The notes: generated from the sequence alone by a model not told the origin. Numbered from the stretch's first letter, positions 33,602-42,341 are shown. The stretch: 64,000 nt of DNA from an uncultured Spirochaetaceae bacterium (GCA_944389505.1 CALXMP010000008.1:24314-88313); one strand, 5' to 3'. Numbers and translations: made by a program.

Positions 33602-34753
33602 CTATCCCCTCTTCGCCTTCCACACCATGAGCATGACCATTATGGCCACAGGTATGCCTATGGAGGAGAAACCTGCGGCGACACCGGCGTTATCTGCAGC
33701 ATGCCCGATGATTATAGGCATGATGATCGCTCCGATAGAAGCAGTGCCGATGCATATTCCTGTTGCCGATGTCGAGCTGTTGTATGAACGGTCCATCGTA
33801 GAGAGCGTTGTCGGATATATTCCGCTCATCGAAAGACCTGCGCCAAGCACCGCTATGACCTTCAGGACTGTCCCAACCGGGGAGATAAGAAGGAAGAAGA
33901 AGGCGAAGAGCATGACGCCAAGAAGGAGTATAAGGCGGTTCTTGCTGACCTTTCCTGCGATGACTGCACATGATAGTCTTCCAACAAGCATCATGATCCA
34001 TAGAAGGGACTGCATGGCTGTAGAGAATGCAGCGCTGTAACCCAGGGAGCCGAAATAGGTAACAAGCCATCCCATCATCGATGCCTCGCAGCAGAGATAG
34101 AAGAACATGATGAATGTATTGATCCAGAAGGTGAATGTGGAAGGGAATCCTGTACCATCCTTCTCCTTCCTGCTTCTATGGGAAGAGAGCTTCGATGTAG
34201 CAATAAGCACAAGCGCTATGATCATGACAGCCATAATCACCAGAGGCTCCGTCCTCCAGCCTATCGGCATGAATAGGATGACCATGAATGGTGAGAGAAA
34301 TGCACCTATGGCGAAGACTGCATGGAGGAGATTGAGTCCTGCGGCCTTGTTTCCTGCATTCTCACCGACCACGACATTCGTTATCGTGGACATGGTTCCG
34401 CGTCCGATGCCTGTGATGAGGAATGCAGGAAGAAGGATCAGAGGATTCCCGGTAAGGGTTATCACAACAAGTCCTACTGCGGCAAAGGAGCCAAGCAGCA
34501 CAGTATTGAGCTTTCTGCCGATTGCATATGGCAGGACGCCGGAAGCAAAGACAGCGATGAGGTTGCCAAGCTGATGTGCTGAAAGCAGAGAGCCACGAAC
34601 AGTCTGTGAAAGACCATACTCTTCTCCCAGAGATGGCAGGATCGCACCAAGCACGGTGCTCATCATACCGAACACGAAGAATATGAAATAGATTCTTGCA
34701 AGAAGGGAGACATTCTCCTTCTTCACATCAAGCAGAGTACCGACACTGAACAT
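33602..34753 (-). CDS. MFS transporter
   Basis: A 383-residue polytopic protein with about twelve hydrophobic segments. Major facilitator features include LLSAHQLGNLIAVFASGVLP followed by YAIGRK (loop 2-3), the internal repeat start FWINTFIMFFYLCCEASMMG, and LVGRLSCAVIAGKVSKNR. It resembles the sugar and fucose-type MFS group, but the substrate is not deducible. The ATG at 34753 has AGGGGG upstream; a GTG three bases earlier is also in frame. It is 41 bases after the Gfo/Idh gene in the same direction and may be co-transcribed, suggesting a sugar-related substrate. Confidence 0.8.
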   Translation of the reverse strand: MFSVGTLLDVKKENVSLLARIYFIFFVFGMMSTVLGAILPSLGEEYGLSQTVRGSLLSAHQLGNLIAVFASGVLPYAIGRKLNTVLLGSFAAVGLVVITLTGNPLILLPAFLITGIGRGTMSTITNVVVGENAGNKAAGLNLLHAVFAIGAFLSPFMVILFMPIGWRTEPLVIMAVMIIALVLIATSKLSSHRSRKEKDGTGFPSTFTFWINTFIMFFYLCCEASMMGWLVTYFGSLGYSAAFSTAMQSLLWIMMLVGRLSCAVIAGKVSKNRLILLLGVMLFAFFFLLISPVGTVLKVIAVLGAGLSMSGIYPTTLSTMDRSYNSSTSATGICIGTASIGAIIMPIIIGHAADNAGVAAGFSSIGIPVAIMVMLMVWKAKRG

Positions 34754-34794
34754 CACTGCCCCCTAGAGGGCAGATGATGGCACAAACGTGTAAG

Positions 34795-35781
34795 CTATTC
34801 AAGTTCGGATGCGAGTTTTATTCCCCATATTCCTCTCAGGCTATCCATTATGCGGAGAACGCGCAGTGTCTCGCTCCAAGGCATCGATTCAGGCTCAAGC
34901 CTGCCGCTGGCGATGCACTCCGCAGCTTCCTTCAGCTCATATTCATATCCGTTGATCTCATGGGTTACCGGAATCGTCTCAAGAAGCTCTGGAGAACGAT
35001 CTCCTGAATAGATCCTGATCTCCTCGGGATTGTTCACATTGCTGACCTCTATCACACCCTCCGTTCCGTAGATGATTCCCTTCTTATCGGTATTCGTCTC
35101 CGAATCGGAGTAGATCGATGCGGCTATTCCTGACGAGAAAAGGAGGGATGCTGAGGATCTCACATCGACCCCGCCTGCTTCTACGGCAAGACCAGTAAGG
35201 CTCTTCACCGTATCATTGCCGGCAGCCATAAGCACGAAATTCAGCGGATAGATACCTACATCAAGAAGTGCTCCGCCTGCAAGATGCGGGTCATGGATTC
35301 TCTCCTTGTGGAGGATCTTATAGCCGAGATTAGCTGAGATTGACACTACCCTCCCGATGCGTCCGGAGGAGATTATCCCATCGATGATGCGCCGGGATGG
35401 CATATAGCGGGTCCAGATAGCCTCACCTGCAAAAAGTCCTTTCTCCTTTGCAAGGTCAAAGACCTCCTTAGCCTCCTTCTCGTTGACGGTGAAAGCCTTC
35501 TCTGAAAGGACATTCCTGCCATGTTCAAGCGCAGCGATCATCTGCTGCTTATGATGGCTATGTGGTGTTGCTATATAGATCAGATCGATATCACTGTCCT
35601 CATACAGTTCCTCATATGAACCATATGCCTTTGGTATATCGAAACGCGAGGCGAATTCCTCTGCCTTAGCCTTATCCCTGCTCGCACAGGCTTCTATCCT
35701 GAGCGTCTCAGGCATCCTGACCATTGTTCCGGCAAGCGTTCCCGCTATATTGCCGCATCCAAGAATTCCGATTCTGAGCAT
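34795..35781 (-). CDS. Gfo/Idh/MocA family oxidoreductase
   Basis: A 328-residue NAD(P)-dependent dehydrogenase. The Rossmann loop is IGILGCGNIAGTLAGTM at the N-terminus. The EKA form of the EKP motif appears in VLSEKAFTVNEKEA, and the substrate-side motif is GGALLDVGIYPLNF. Such enzymes oxidise or reduce sugars, inositols or dihydrodiols. AGGAGA precedes the ATG at 35781; longer readings upstream are not conserved. The following MFS gene may supply its substrate. Confidence 0.85.
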   Translation of the reverse strand: MLRIGILGCGNIAGTLAGTMVRMPETLRIEACASRDKAKAEEFASRFDIPKAYGSYEELYEDSDIDLIYIATPHSHHKQQMIAALEHGRNVLSEKAFTVNEKEAKEVFDLAKEKGLFAGEAIWTRYMPSRRIIDGIISSGRIGRVVSISANLGYKILHKERIHDPHLAGGALLDVGIYPLNFVLMAAGNDTVKSLTGLAVEAGGVDVRSSASLLFSSGIAASIYSDSETNTDKKGIIYGTEGVIEVSNVNNPEEIRIYSGDRSPELLETIPVTHEINGYEYELKEAAECIASGRLEPESMPWSETLRVLRIMDSLRGIWGIKLASELE

Positions 35782-35851
35782 TGTGTGTATTCTCCTGCAC
35801 CCATTATAGCCGTTTTCAACTGTCATAAGTAGAATATGTTATGGAGGATTT

Positions 35852-36151
35852 ATGTTTCTTGGATTGATTGCATTTGCTTTTATCGTACTGGTTTTTGTTC
35901 TATGGATCATGATGGCTATCAAGGTGGCAGGCCAGGCAAAGGAAAGGGGCGAAAGCTATGCCCTCTACCTTCTCTGCGGACTCTGCCTCTCCCCTGCTAC
36001 ATCCGCTCTCGTCCTGAATCTTGCAGACAGCAGGAGGGAGAAGAGCATGAAGGAGCAGATCGACGTCATCTCGCAGAATATGTATGCAGCTGCAGAGACT
36101 CTCAAGAGAATTGAGGCAAAAATGGAGAATTCCAGGGAGAAAACTGAATAA
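35852..36151 (+). CDS. Small membrane protein with coiled-coil tail
   Basis: A 99-residue protein: an N-terminal transmembrane helix (FLGLIAFAFIVLVFVLWIMM), a second weakly hydrophobic stretch (ALYLLCGLCLSPATSALVL), and a charged helix (RREKSMKEQIDVISQNMYAA, ETLKRIEAKME) with coiled-coil character. GGAGG precedes the ATG. A TAGAAT hexamer about 17 bases upstream of the ATG may be its promoter. The family is not recognised. Confidence 0.6.
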   Translation: MFLGLIAFAFIVLVFVLWIMMAIKVAGQAKERGESYALYLLCGLCLSPATSALVLNLADSRREKSMKEQIDVISQNMYAAAETLKRIEAKMENSREKTE

Positions 36152-36161
36152 AAAAAGCCAC

Positions 36162-36196
36162 TTGCACAATGATTCTCCTTGGCAGAGAATCATCGT
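36162..36196 (+). promoter_or_regulatory. MATE gene promoter with embedded inverted-repeat operator
   Basis: TTGCAC (36162-36167), a 17-base spacer, GAGAAT (36185-36190), then six bases to the ATG. A perfect 8-bp inverted repeat TGATTCTC-N7-GAGAATCA (36170-36177 and 36185-36192) overlaps the spacer and -10, the classic place for a repressor. No T-run follows, so a terminator is unlikely. Confidence 0.55.
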
Positions 36197-37549
36197 ATGC
36201 AACGCATCGATAAATCCAGACTGCTCTTCGATAACCGCTACCTCAAAGCGCTGATCATACCGCTTCTGATAGAGACATTGCTCTCAGTAACCATCGGAAT
36301 GATGGATACGATAATGGTAGCCAGGGTCGGAGAGCATGCCGTATCGGGCGTTTCGCTTATAGACAGTATCGCCAATCTCCTGATCTTCCTCTTCTCTGCG
36401 TTCGCCACAGGCGGCGCTGTGATCGCATCCCAGTATCTTGGGAGGAAGGAGGAAAGGAATGCCTGCTTTTCAGCAAAGCAGCTCATGTATCTGTCACTCG
36501 CCTTCTCGCTTGCCGTATCGCTTCTCATGCTGATCTTCCGTAGGCCTGTGCTGGATATCATATACGGACACATCGAGAGCGACGTGATGGATGCCGCACT
36601 GGCATATTTCACGCCAATCATCATCTCGTTCCCTTTCCTCGCCGTCCTCAACAGCTGCAACGCCCTATTCAGATCGATGGGCAAGAGCAGGATCACGATG
36701 ATTGTCGCAATCATCATGAATCTGATAAACGTATCGGGCAATGCATTGTTCATATACGGTTTCGGTATGGAGACGTTCGGCGCAGGGCTTGCATCGCTTC
36801 TGTCGCGTATGACAGCTTGCTTCTATATGGTATACAAGGTCACACGCCCGGAAGAGCAGATACATGTCCTGGAACCTCTCAAGTTCGAGGTCGATCTGCC
36901 GATGATAAAGAGAATACTGAAGATCGCGCTCCCGTCGGGAATAGAGAACAGCGTATTCCACATAGGGAAGATCCTCGTAAGCTCGACGGTAGCATCGTTC
37001 GGTACAGCCTCGATTGCCGCTAATGCCGTATTCAATGCCCTCTCGACATTTGCGAATATCCCCGGCTCTGCAATAGGTATGGCCTCAGTAACGGTCATAG
37101 GACAATGCTGCGGAGCAAGGGAGTATGATCAGGCATCATATTATGGGAAGAAGCTCCTTGGACTTACATTCCTCATGATGGGGGTGACATGCTTTGTCAT
37201 ATTCATGCTCACGCCAGAGCTTGCGAAGCTCTATAACCTCTCCGATGCTGCATACAGTCTTGCTGTAATGACGATAAGGCTGAATATGTTCCAGACGCTG
37301 CTGTTCTGGCCCCCTGCATTCACAATCCCTAACTTCCTCAGAGCTGCAGGCGATGCGAAGTATACGATGATTGTATCGATTGCATCTATGTGGATCTTCC
37401 GCGTAATGCTCTCCGTGATACTTGGCGTATACCTTGGCATGGGATTCCTCGGCGTATGCTGGGGCATGTTCGTCGACTGGTACTGCAGAGGTATTTTCTT
37501 CGTGACGAGGTTCCTGAAAGGAAAATGGAAGACAAAGACTGTAGTATGA
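36197..37549 (+). CDS. MATE family efflux transporter
   Basis: A 450-residue protein with twelve predicted membrane helices in two related halves: IIPLLIETLLSVTIGMMDTI and ALPSGIENSVFHIGKILVSS start the halves, and SQYLGRKEERNACF and GQCCGAREYDQASYYGKK are the matching loops. It exports cationic drugs or metabolites by Na+ or H+ antiport. The ATG at 36197 sits six bases after GAGAAT; a TTG at 36179 would extend it by six residues without a ribosome site. Its stop overlaps the ACT-domain gene. Confidence 0.9.
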   Translation: MQRIDKSRLLFDNRYLKALIIPLLIETLLSVTIGMMDTIMVARVGEHAVSGVSLIDSIANLLIFLFSAFATGGAVIASQYLGRKEERNACFSAKQLMYLSLAFSLAVSLLMLIFRRPVLDIIYGHIESDVMDAALAYFTPIIISFPFLAVLNSCNALFRSMGKSRITMIVAIIMNLINVSGNALFIYGFGMETFGAGLASLLSRMTACFYMVYKVTRPEEQIHVLEPLKFEVDLPMIKRILKIALPSGIENSVFHIGKILVSSTVASFGTASIAANAVFNALSTFANIPGSAIGMASVTVIGQCCGAREYDQASYYGKKLLGLTFLMMGVTCFVIFMLTPELAKLYNLSDAAYSLAVMTIRLNMFQTLLFWPPAFTIPNFLRAAGDAKYTMIVSIASMWIFRVMLSVILGVYLGMGFLGVCWGMFVDWYCRGIFFVTRFLKGKWKTKTVV

Positions 37550-37917
37550 TTGCACTTAGACAAATAAAAGAGACGCTTTCCATATGCAAGGTGCCCGATT
37601 ACACCCTTGTGGATCTGGAGGAGCCTTACTGCTTCACGGGATGCACACCTGATGAGAAATCACTGGTATGCAGGACGGAGGATGTCCCAGCAAACGCATC
37701 ATCGAGGGATGATGGCTGGACAGCATTCATGATTGAGGGAATCCTGGATTTCTCGCTGATAGGAATCCTCTCGAGGATTGCCGGTACGCTGGCTGATGCG
37801 GGCATCGGCATATTCGCTATATCGACATACAACACCGACTATATTCTGGTCAAAGATGAAAATAAGACGGGAGCTGAAGATGCTCTCCGTAAAGCGGGAT
37901 ACCTTATAGAAAACTGA
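37546..37917 (+). CDS. ACT domain protein
   Basis: A 123-residue protein with an ACT-type regulatory fold in the C-terminal half (FMIEGILDFSLIGILSRIAG, ADAGIGIFAISTYNTDYILV). It resembles stand-alone amino-acid-sensing ACT proteins of the CASTOR/aspartate-kinase-like group. The start ATG overlaps the MATE stop (ATGA), so the two are translationally coupled, which hints at amino-acid or metabolite export under ACT sensing. That link is inference. Confidence 0.8.
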   Translation: MIALRQIKETLSICKVPDYTLVDLEEPYCFTGCTPDEKSLVCRTEDVPANASSRDDGWTAFMIEGILDFSLIGILSRIAGTLADAGIGIFAISTYNTDYILVKDENKTGAEDALRKAGYLIEN

Positions 37918-37922
37918 GAGAA

Positions 37923-37943
37923 TATGGCCCATGCAGGGCCATA
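37923..37943. terminator. Convergent hairpin between the ACT and rsfS genes
   Basis: TATGGCCC and GGGCCATA form a perfect 8-bp stem around ATGCA, and flanking GAGAG/CTCTC can extend it. There is no T-run, so it may act in both directions as an imperfect terminator or RNA end protector. Confidence 0.5.
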
Positions 37944-37954
37944 CTCCACTCTCT

Positions 37955-38299
37955 TCACATCATGTTCTCTGTTGCCTTCCAGAGCTTCTCGAGGTTGTAG
38001 AACTCCCTGAGCTCCTGGCTCATGAGGTGGATGACGATATCGCCGCAATCGATGAGCTCCCATCCATCCGTTCCAGGAGACTTATGCCTGTTGCTGACCT
38101 CAAGGCCAAGCTCCTTAAGCTCACCCCAGAGCTGATGCACAACACCCTTCAGGTGTCCTACCGATGATACAGTCGCAATCACGAATGCATCGGTCCAAGA
38201 GCATTCATTCTCCATATCGATCACGATGACATCCGCACACTTATGGTCCTCAAGATAGCCCTTGAGCTTATCAGTTATATTCCTGATGTTATCCTTCAT
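37955..38299 (-). CDS. rsfS: Ribosome silencing factor RsfS (Iojap)
   Basis: A 114-residue RsfS-family protein that binds ribosomal protein L14 and blocks subunit joining. Diagnostic segments are VIVIDMENECSWTDAFVIAT, HKSPGTDGWELIDCGDIVIH and EFYNLEKLW. The ATG at 38299 follows GGAG and lies inside the end of the preceding lipoprotein gene (11-base overlap). It is last in the rplU operon, as in many bacteria where rsfS follows nadD and yqeK. Confidence 0.93.
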   Translation of the reverse strand: MKDNIRNITDKLKGYLEDHKCADVIVIDMENECSWTDAFVIATVSSVGHLKGVVHQLWGELKELGLEVSNRHKSPGTDGWELIDCGDIVIHLMSQELREFYNLEKLWKATENMM

Positions 38300-38846
38300 A
38301 ATCAATCTCCAATGCTGCATCCATCCATATTCTGATGAAGTCCTCTGCCTTTTCCCAGGATCCGGCAGGAGTGATGATATCCCCCAGCCTGTACTCTCTG
38401 TATCCGCCGCGGCTCTCTGTCATTGCTTTGACCAGAGCTTCATCGAATGAGGATGAAAGCGTGTTAATAGTATCGAGAAATGCGGTATTCTCCAAGTCCT
38501 CCGCATTCTTCCATAATGCCATCTCAGGAGAGGATGAATGAGTCTCCTTCGCAAGCAGCACAAGCATGTTCCGCCTATCGAAATATTCATCCCACCCAAT
38601 CTCCGTAACAGAGCTCTCCGGTATATCGAAAAGGGATGCCAGCGCAGACTTCCCATCCATTCCTGAAAGCCCTTCCACATACTGCAGATCGCTGTATGAT
38701 ACACGGATCATGACAGTGTTCTTCCCACGGCTCCTGTATATGGTGCAGCCGCCATCCGAGTACAGCATCATAGAGCTGTCGGGCATACCGCACGACACAA
38801 GAAGCATCAGTGCAGAAAGCGTTATTGCAGCCAGAAGCTTCCTCAA
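38289..38846 (-). CDS. Lipoprotein of unknown function in the obg-nadD-rsfS operon
   Basis: A 185-residue lipoprotein, signal LLAAITLSALMLLVSC with the lipidated cysteine at 19. The body has no recognised domain; it includes DLQYVEGLSGMDGKSALASL and a polar C-terminal helix. The start is TTG, overlapping the yqeK stop (TTGA) and preceded by GGGGGAAGG. In related bacteria this slot between yqeK and rsfS often holds a LytR-CpsA-Psr gene. Here that gene is replaced by this lipoprotein. Confidence 0.7.
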   Translation of the reverse strand: MRKLLAAITLSALMLLVSCGMPDSSMMLYSDGGCTIYRSRGKNTVMIRVSYSDLQYVEGLSGMDGKSALASLFDIPESSVTEIGWDEYFDRRNMLVLLAKETHSSSPEMALWKNAEDLENTAFLDTINTLSSSFDEALVKAMTESRGGYREYRLGDIITPAGSWEKAEDFIRIWMDAALEIDYEG

Positions 38847-39424
38847 AGCCTTCCCCCTGCTGCTATGTAATCGTACAGCTCGGAAGAGACAGCCGCTTCC
38901 TTTATTCCTTCCCTGCTGAAGTAAGCGCGCTGCATGTCCATTATCCTGATGATCATGCCCTCAAGCGTCTCAGCAGAGAGGATATGCTTCCTGTCTTCAT
39001 CGGTAAGGTGCTTCCTACCCGGCTCAATATAGTCGGCGATGTAGACCACAGCACCATACGGTCCCATCTCCTTTGAACCAAGGGTATGATGCCTCACAGC
39101 AATCTTGAATGCATCGGGAACGGTCCCTTCCGCATCGTCATCGAAATGGATGGCTGCAAGCGCTCCATGGAGGAGCATCGGATCGGCCTCTTCCTCAGGG
39201 AATACCTCTATGCCATGGCTTCTGCAGAAATCAGGGGAGGTGCTGTCTGCTGAATACCTGTATGCATCGTGGTAGATACCTATATACCTTGCATCCTGGA
39301 CATTCAGAGCAAAACGCTCTGCGAGCTCTGCCGATACAGCCGCGACACCCTCGGAATGGACGAAGCGCTTCGGCTTTATCATTGCCCTGACCTTCGCCTC
39401 AAGCTCTGTATAGCCTATGCTCAT
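38843..39424 (-). CDS. yqeK: YqeK-type HD domain phosphohydrolase
   Basis: A 193-residue HD-fold protein. Metal-ligand motifs are RFVHSEGVAAVS (first His), GIYHDAYRY (HD), ALAAIH and VRHHTLG, followed by VVYIADYIEPGRKH. YqeK enzymes symmetrically cleave diadenosine tetraphosphate to ADP. It follows nadD, overlapping it by 26 bases, the usual nadD-yqeK pairing. YHDAYRY replaces the more common LHDIAK, but both metal ligands remain. Confidence 0.88.
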   Translation of the reverse strand: MSIGYTELEAKVRAMIKPKRFVHSEGVAAVSAELAERFALNVQDARYIGIYHDAYRYSADSTSPDFCRSHGIEVFPEEEADPMLLHGALAAIHFDDDAEGTVPDAFKIAVRHHTLGSKEMGPYGAVVYIADYIEPGRKHLTDEDRKHILSAETLEGMIIRIMDMQRAYFSREGIKEAAVSSELYDYIAAGGRL

Positions 39425-40007
39425 CGATATACCTCCTGACGGACGGTGTCAGCATGCCATCGCTATCGCCCATCCTTATCTCTGTGCTGGATGCATGAAC
39501 CTTGCTGCTATGCATGAATATGACCTCGGCATCGGTATCATTGACGGCCTCGCCATCCCGGGTGAAGCACCAGAAACGGACATGAGATGAAAGATAGCCG
39601 AAGTCATGCCATCCGCTGAGCTTCGAGAGATGATCATCGCCGATGATGAAATCGACCTTGCCATCGAAGGAAAGCTCATCGAAGAAATGCCGTATCGTAT
39701 CGGATGTATAGCTTACCCCGGATCTCATACCCTCCCAGTCCGACACCGTTATGGAAAGATCATCGCCAGGGTATGATGCCCTGTAATCCTCTGCCAGAAG
39801 CCCTACCATACTGATTCTGTCAGCAAATGATGCAGGCTCTGTCCCCTGCTTGAAGTTCGAAATCCTGGCAGGCATGACAAGAAGACCATCGAAGGGGGTA
39901 AGCTCAGCGACCTCATGGAATATATGCATGTGCCCGATATGAGGAGGATCGAATGTCCCTCCGAATATGGCAGTCCTATTCCTCGTCGCTTTCTCTGTAA
40001 TAGGCAT
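39399..40007 (-). CDS. nadD: Nicotinate-nucleotide adenylyltransferase
   Basis: A 202-residue nucleotidyltransferase of NAD biosynthesis. The ATP-binding signature is AIFGGTFDPPHIGHMHIFHE near residue 13, with HASSTEIRMG (the SSTxIR motif) near the end. It joins AMP to nicotinate mononucleotide. The ATG at 40007 lies inside the obgE 3' end (32-base overlap); no later start codon is available before the conserved GGTFDP. It has no obvious ribosome site of its own and probably depends on coupling. Confidence 0.9.
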   Translation of the reverse strand: MPITEKATRNRTAIFGGTFDPPHIGHMHIFHEVAELTPFDGLLVMPARISNFKQGTEPASFADRISMVGLLAEDYRASYPGDDLSITVSDWEGMRSGVSYTSDTIRHFFDELSFDGKVDFIIGDDHLSKLSGWHDFGYLSSHVRFWCFTRDGEAVNDTDAEVIFMHSSKVHASSTEIRMGDSDGMLTPSVRRYIDEHRLYRA

Positions 40008-41031
40008 CGTTATCAGGGCGGGAAGTGAATCCGCTGCCCTTCTCCTCCTCATCGGCAAGAGCGAGCTTAAGAAGCTCATGCTTCACAGCCTCCACGAGAT
40101 CATCGCGGTAGATCGAGAGCGGAAGAACTGTCATATCGCTGTACTTGCTGCAGAGTTCCTCAAAGCGTTCCTCTGTTCCATCCTCATCGATCTTCGTACC
40201 GATAAGTATCCTCTTCTTCCCTGCAAGCTCTGCACTGTACTTCGCAAGCTCAGAAGACAGGATATCATAGGCCTCAAGGTAGTTATCATCGGAAAGATCC
40301 ACCATGTAGCAGAGACCTTTGGTCCTCGATATATGCCTGAGGAACTTATATCCCATCCCTGCACCTTCCGATGCACCCTCGATTATTCCAGGGATATCAG
40401 CGATGACAACATCCTGATCACCTTCCCTGAGTACTCCGAGTACAGGAATCTTCGTCGTGAATGGATAACCTGCGACCTTAGACCTTGCATTCGTGAAGAG
40501 ATTGATGAGCGATGACTTGCCTGCGTTCGGGAATCCCACGAGCCCTATATCAGCAATAATCTGAAGCTCAAGGCCGACACGCATCTCCTGGCCTTTCTCG
40601 CCCGGCTGGGCAAAACGCGGGGTCTGCCTTACAGCTGTTCTGAAATGCCAGTTGCCAAGTCCTCCGCGGCCACCTTCAAGGAATACGAATCTATCACAGC
40701 CTGTGAGGTCCTTTATTACCTCGCCTGTCTCCGCATTCCTTATGACAGTCCCTGGCGGAACAGGAATCTCAACATCGTTTCCCTTCCTGCCAGCGCACCT
40801 TGCCCCCTGCCCCGGTCTCCCGTTCTCTGCTCTGAAGTTCCTTATGAGCTTCAGATGGCCAAGCGTGCGGAGGTTGTCGCGCACAACGAAAACAACGTCC
40901 CCGCCGCGGCCACCATCACCACCGTCAGGACCGCCTTTAGGGACGAATTTCTCCCGGCGGAAGGATACGCATCCCGATCCTCCATTGCCGGAAGCTATAT
41001 CAATATATGTTTCGTCTGAAAAGCCGAACAT
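39976..41031 (-). CDS. obgE: Obg family GTPase
   Basis: A 351-residue GTPase of ribosome assembly and stress control. The glycine-rich Obg domain covers residues 1-158 (SGNGGSGCVSFRREKFVPKG, GGDGGRGGDVVF). The G domain follows: G1 GFPNAGKSSLIN, G2 YPFTTKIPVLG, G3 ADIPGIIEGA, G4 GTKID. The C-terminus is short and acidic, without the OCT domain seen in some Firmicutes. It lies four bases after rpmA in the ribosomal operon. Confidence 0.95.
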   Translation of the reverse strand: MFGFSDETYIDIASGNGGSGCVSFRREKFVPKGGPDGGDGGRGGDVVFVVRDNLRTLGHLKLIRNFRAENGRPGQGARCAGRKGNDVEIPVPPGTVIRNAETGEVIKDLTGCDRFVFLEGGRGGLGNWHFRTAVRQTPRFAQPGEKGQEMRVGLELQIIADIGLVGFPNAGKSSLINLFTNARSKVAGYPFTTKIPVLGVLREGDQDVVIADIPGIIEGASEGAGMGYKFLRHISRTKGLCYMVDLSDDNYLEAYDILSSELAKYSAELAGKKRILIGTKIDEDGTEERFEELCSKYSDMTVLPLSIYRDDLVEAVKHELLKLALADEEEKGSGFTSRPDNDAYYRESDEE

Positions 41032-41034
41032 GTA

Positions 41035-41301
41035 TTACTCAGCAGCTGCCTCTACTGGAACGATTGAGCAGTACTTCCTGTTCTTCCTCTCATGGAACTT
41101 GACTGTTCCAGCTGTGAGAGCAAAGAGCGTATAGTCCTTGCCGCATCCGCAGTTCTGACCCGGATGGATCTTTGTTCCACGCTGGCGGACAATAACCTCA
41201 CCAGCCTTTACGAGCTGACCACCAAATCTCTTGACGCCAAGGCGCTGTGCGTTCGAATCGCGTCCATTGCGGGAAGATCCGCCACCTTTCTTATGTGCCA
41301 T
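41035..41301 (-). CDS. rpmA: 50S ribosomal protein L27
   Basis: An 88-residue L27 beginning [19 protein letters not shown] with the conserved [20 protein letters not shown]. The N-terminus starts directly with the mature AHKKG sequence, without the cleavable extension found in Firmicutes. This agrees with the absence of a Prp protease gene between rplU and rpmA, where only 12 bases lie. Confidence 0.97.
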   Translation of the reverse strand: MAHKKGGGSSRNGRDSNAQRLGVKRFGGQLVKAGEVIVRQRGTKIHPGQNCGCGKDYTLFALTAGTVKFHERKNRKYCSIVPVEAAAE

Positions 41302-41313
41302 CTCTCTTCCTCC

Positions 41314-41625
41314 TTAGCCTACGATCGTATTGACCGTGATAGTCGTATAGGTCTCCCTGTGTCCCTGGGTCCTTCTGTAACCCTTTCTTCTGCGGAACTT
41401 GTAGACCTTGATCTTCTCACCTCTGAACTCTGGACCAACTGTGGCTGTGACCTTTGCACCCTCAACATAAGGAGTACCGAACTTTGCGTTCTCACCATCC
41501 ACAACAGCCAGAACCTTCTCGATCTCGTAGGTTGAACCCTCTTCCATGTTCAGCCTGTCAACCGTAAGCTCTTTTCCCTCTTCAGCCTTATACTGCCTTC
41601 CGAGGATTTCAACTAGTGCGTACAT
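41314..41625 (-). CDS. rplU: 50S ribosomal protein L21
   Basis: A 103-residue L21 with the typical start [20 protein letters not shown] and the basic [18 protein letters not shown] segment that binds 23S rRNA. It is first in the operon rplU-rpmA-obgE-nadD-yqeK-lipoprotein-rsfS. An AAAGGAAG site precedes the ATG. On the minus strand TATAAG lies about 45 bases upstream and may be the -10. Confidence 0.97.
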   Translation of the reverse strand: MYALVEILGRQYKAEEGKELTVDRLNMEEGSTYEIEKVLAVVDGENAKFGTPYVEGAKVTATVGPEFRGEKIKVYKFRRRKGYRRTQGHRETYTTITVNTIVG

Positions 41626-41735
41626 GTTTCTTCCTTTATTCAGTATTGGTTTTTAAAACCTTCGCTATCTTATACGATTTCCGCTTGAATGAAATAGGAG
41701 AAAAGAAGAATTTCATTTAAATAAATAGCGAATTC

Positions 41736-41771
41736 TTGATTTAAAACAAACGTTTGTTTGATAATATAAGC
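41736..41771 (+). promoter_or_regulatory. TetR gene promoter with 16-bp perfect palindromic operator
   Basis: TTGATT (41736-41741), an 18-base spacer, GATAAT (41760-41765), then six bases to the ATG. The spacer contains the perfect palindrome AAACAAACGTTTGTTT (41744-41759), an ideal TetR-dimer site that would block RNA polymerase. This implies autorepression. Confidence 0.75.
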
Positions 41772-42323
41772 ATGAAACTCAAAGATAAGCGTGAAGCGCT
41801 CGATGCTGCGCTCGATATAATCGCCTTCGAAGGCATGGACAGGCTTTCCATGCAATCCCTTGCTGATAAGCTGGGAATGAACAAATCAAGCTTCTATCAC
41901 TGGTTCAGCTCCAAGGATGAGATCATCGATATGATCTTCACCGAAGGTCATAAAACTCTTATGTCTAAAGGATTCAGGCTCACGCTTGATGGAAGCCCTG
42001 AGGAAGTACTGACAAGAGCAGCATCGGAGTGGCAGTCCATATTCACAGACGATGCAGTCCTGCCCTACCTTAGAGCAATTTACTCACTGAAGTTCTCCGA
42101 CCCCAGAGCAGAGGAAGAGGCAAGAGCAATAAAACTGATGATCGAAAGCCAGATCGATGTACTTATATCTTCATTAGGCTACCAAGACCAGTTCCTGTCA
42201 TCACTCTTCTCCTCTCTTCTATTACAGAAGCTTGAATCAGAGCTCGAGGGCAATCATGAGGACATAGAGGATTGTGCAAAACGCTTTGCAATGCTGCTGG
42301 AGCATCTGCAAGAGAGTAAATGA
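41772..42323 (+). CDS. TetR family transcriptional regulator
   Basis: A 183-residue regulator. The N-terminal helix-turn-helix is clear (ALDIIAFEGMDRLSMQSLAD, KLGMNKSSFYHWFSSKDEII). The C-terminal ligand domain is unassigned. It starts at an ATG six bases after GATAAT, with no ribosome site; a TTG at 41754 would start inside the operator and is rejected. The palindrome in its promoter suggests autorepression. No efflux gene is adjacent in the same direction, so the other target is unknown. Confidence 0.88.
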   Translation: MKLKDKREALDAALDIIAFEGMDRLSMQSLADKLGMNKSSFYHWFSSKDEIIDMIFTEGHKTLMSKGFRLTLDGSPEEVLTRAASEWQSIFTDDAVLPYLRAIYSLKFSDPRAEEEARAIKLMIESQIDVLISSLGYQDQFLSSLFSSLLLQKLESELEGNHEDIEDCAKRFAMLLEHLQESK

Positions 42324-42341
42324 GAGGTTTTGTACAACCAC

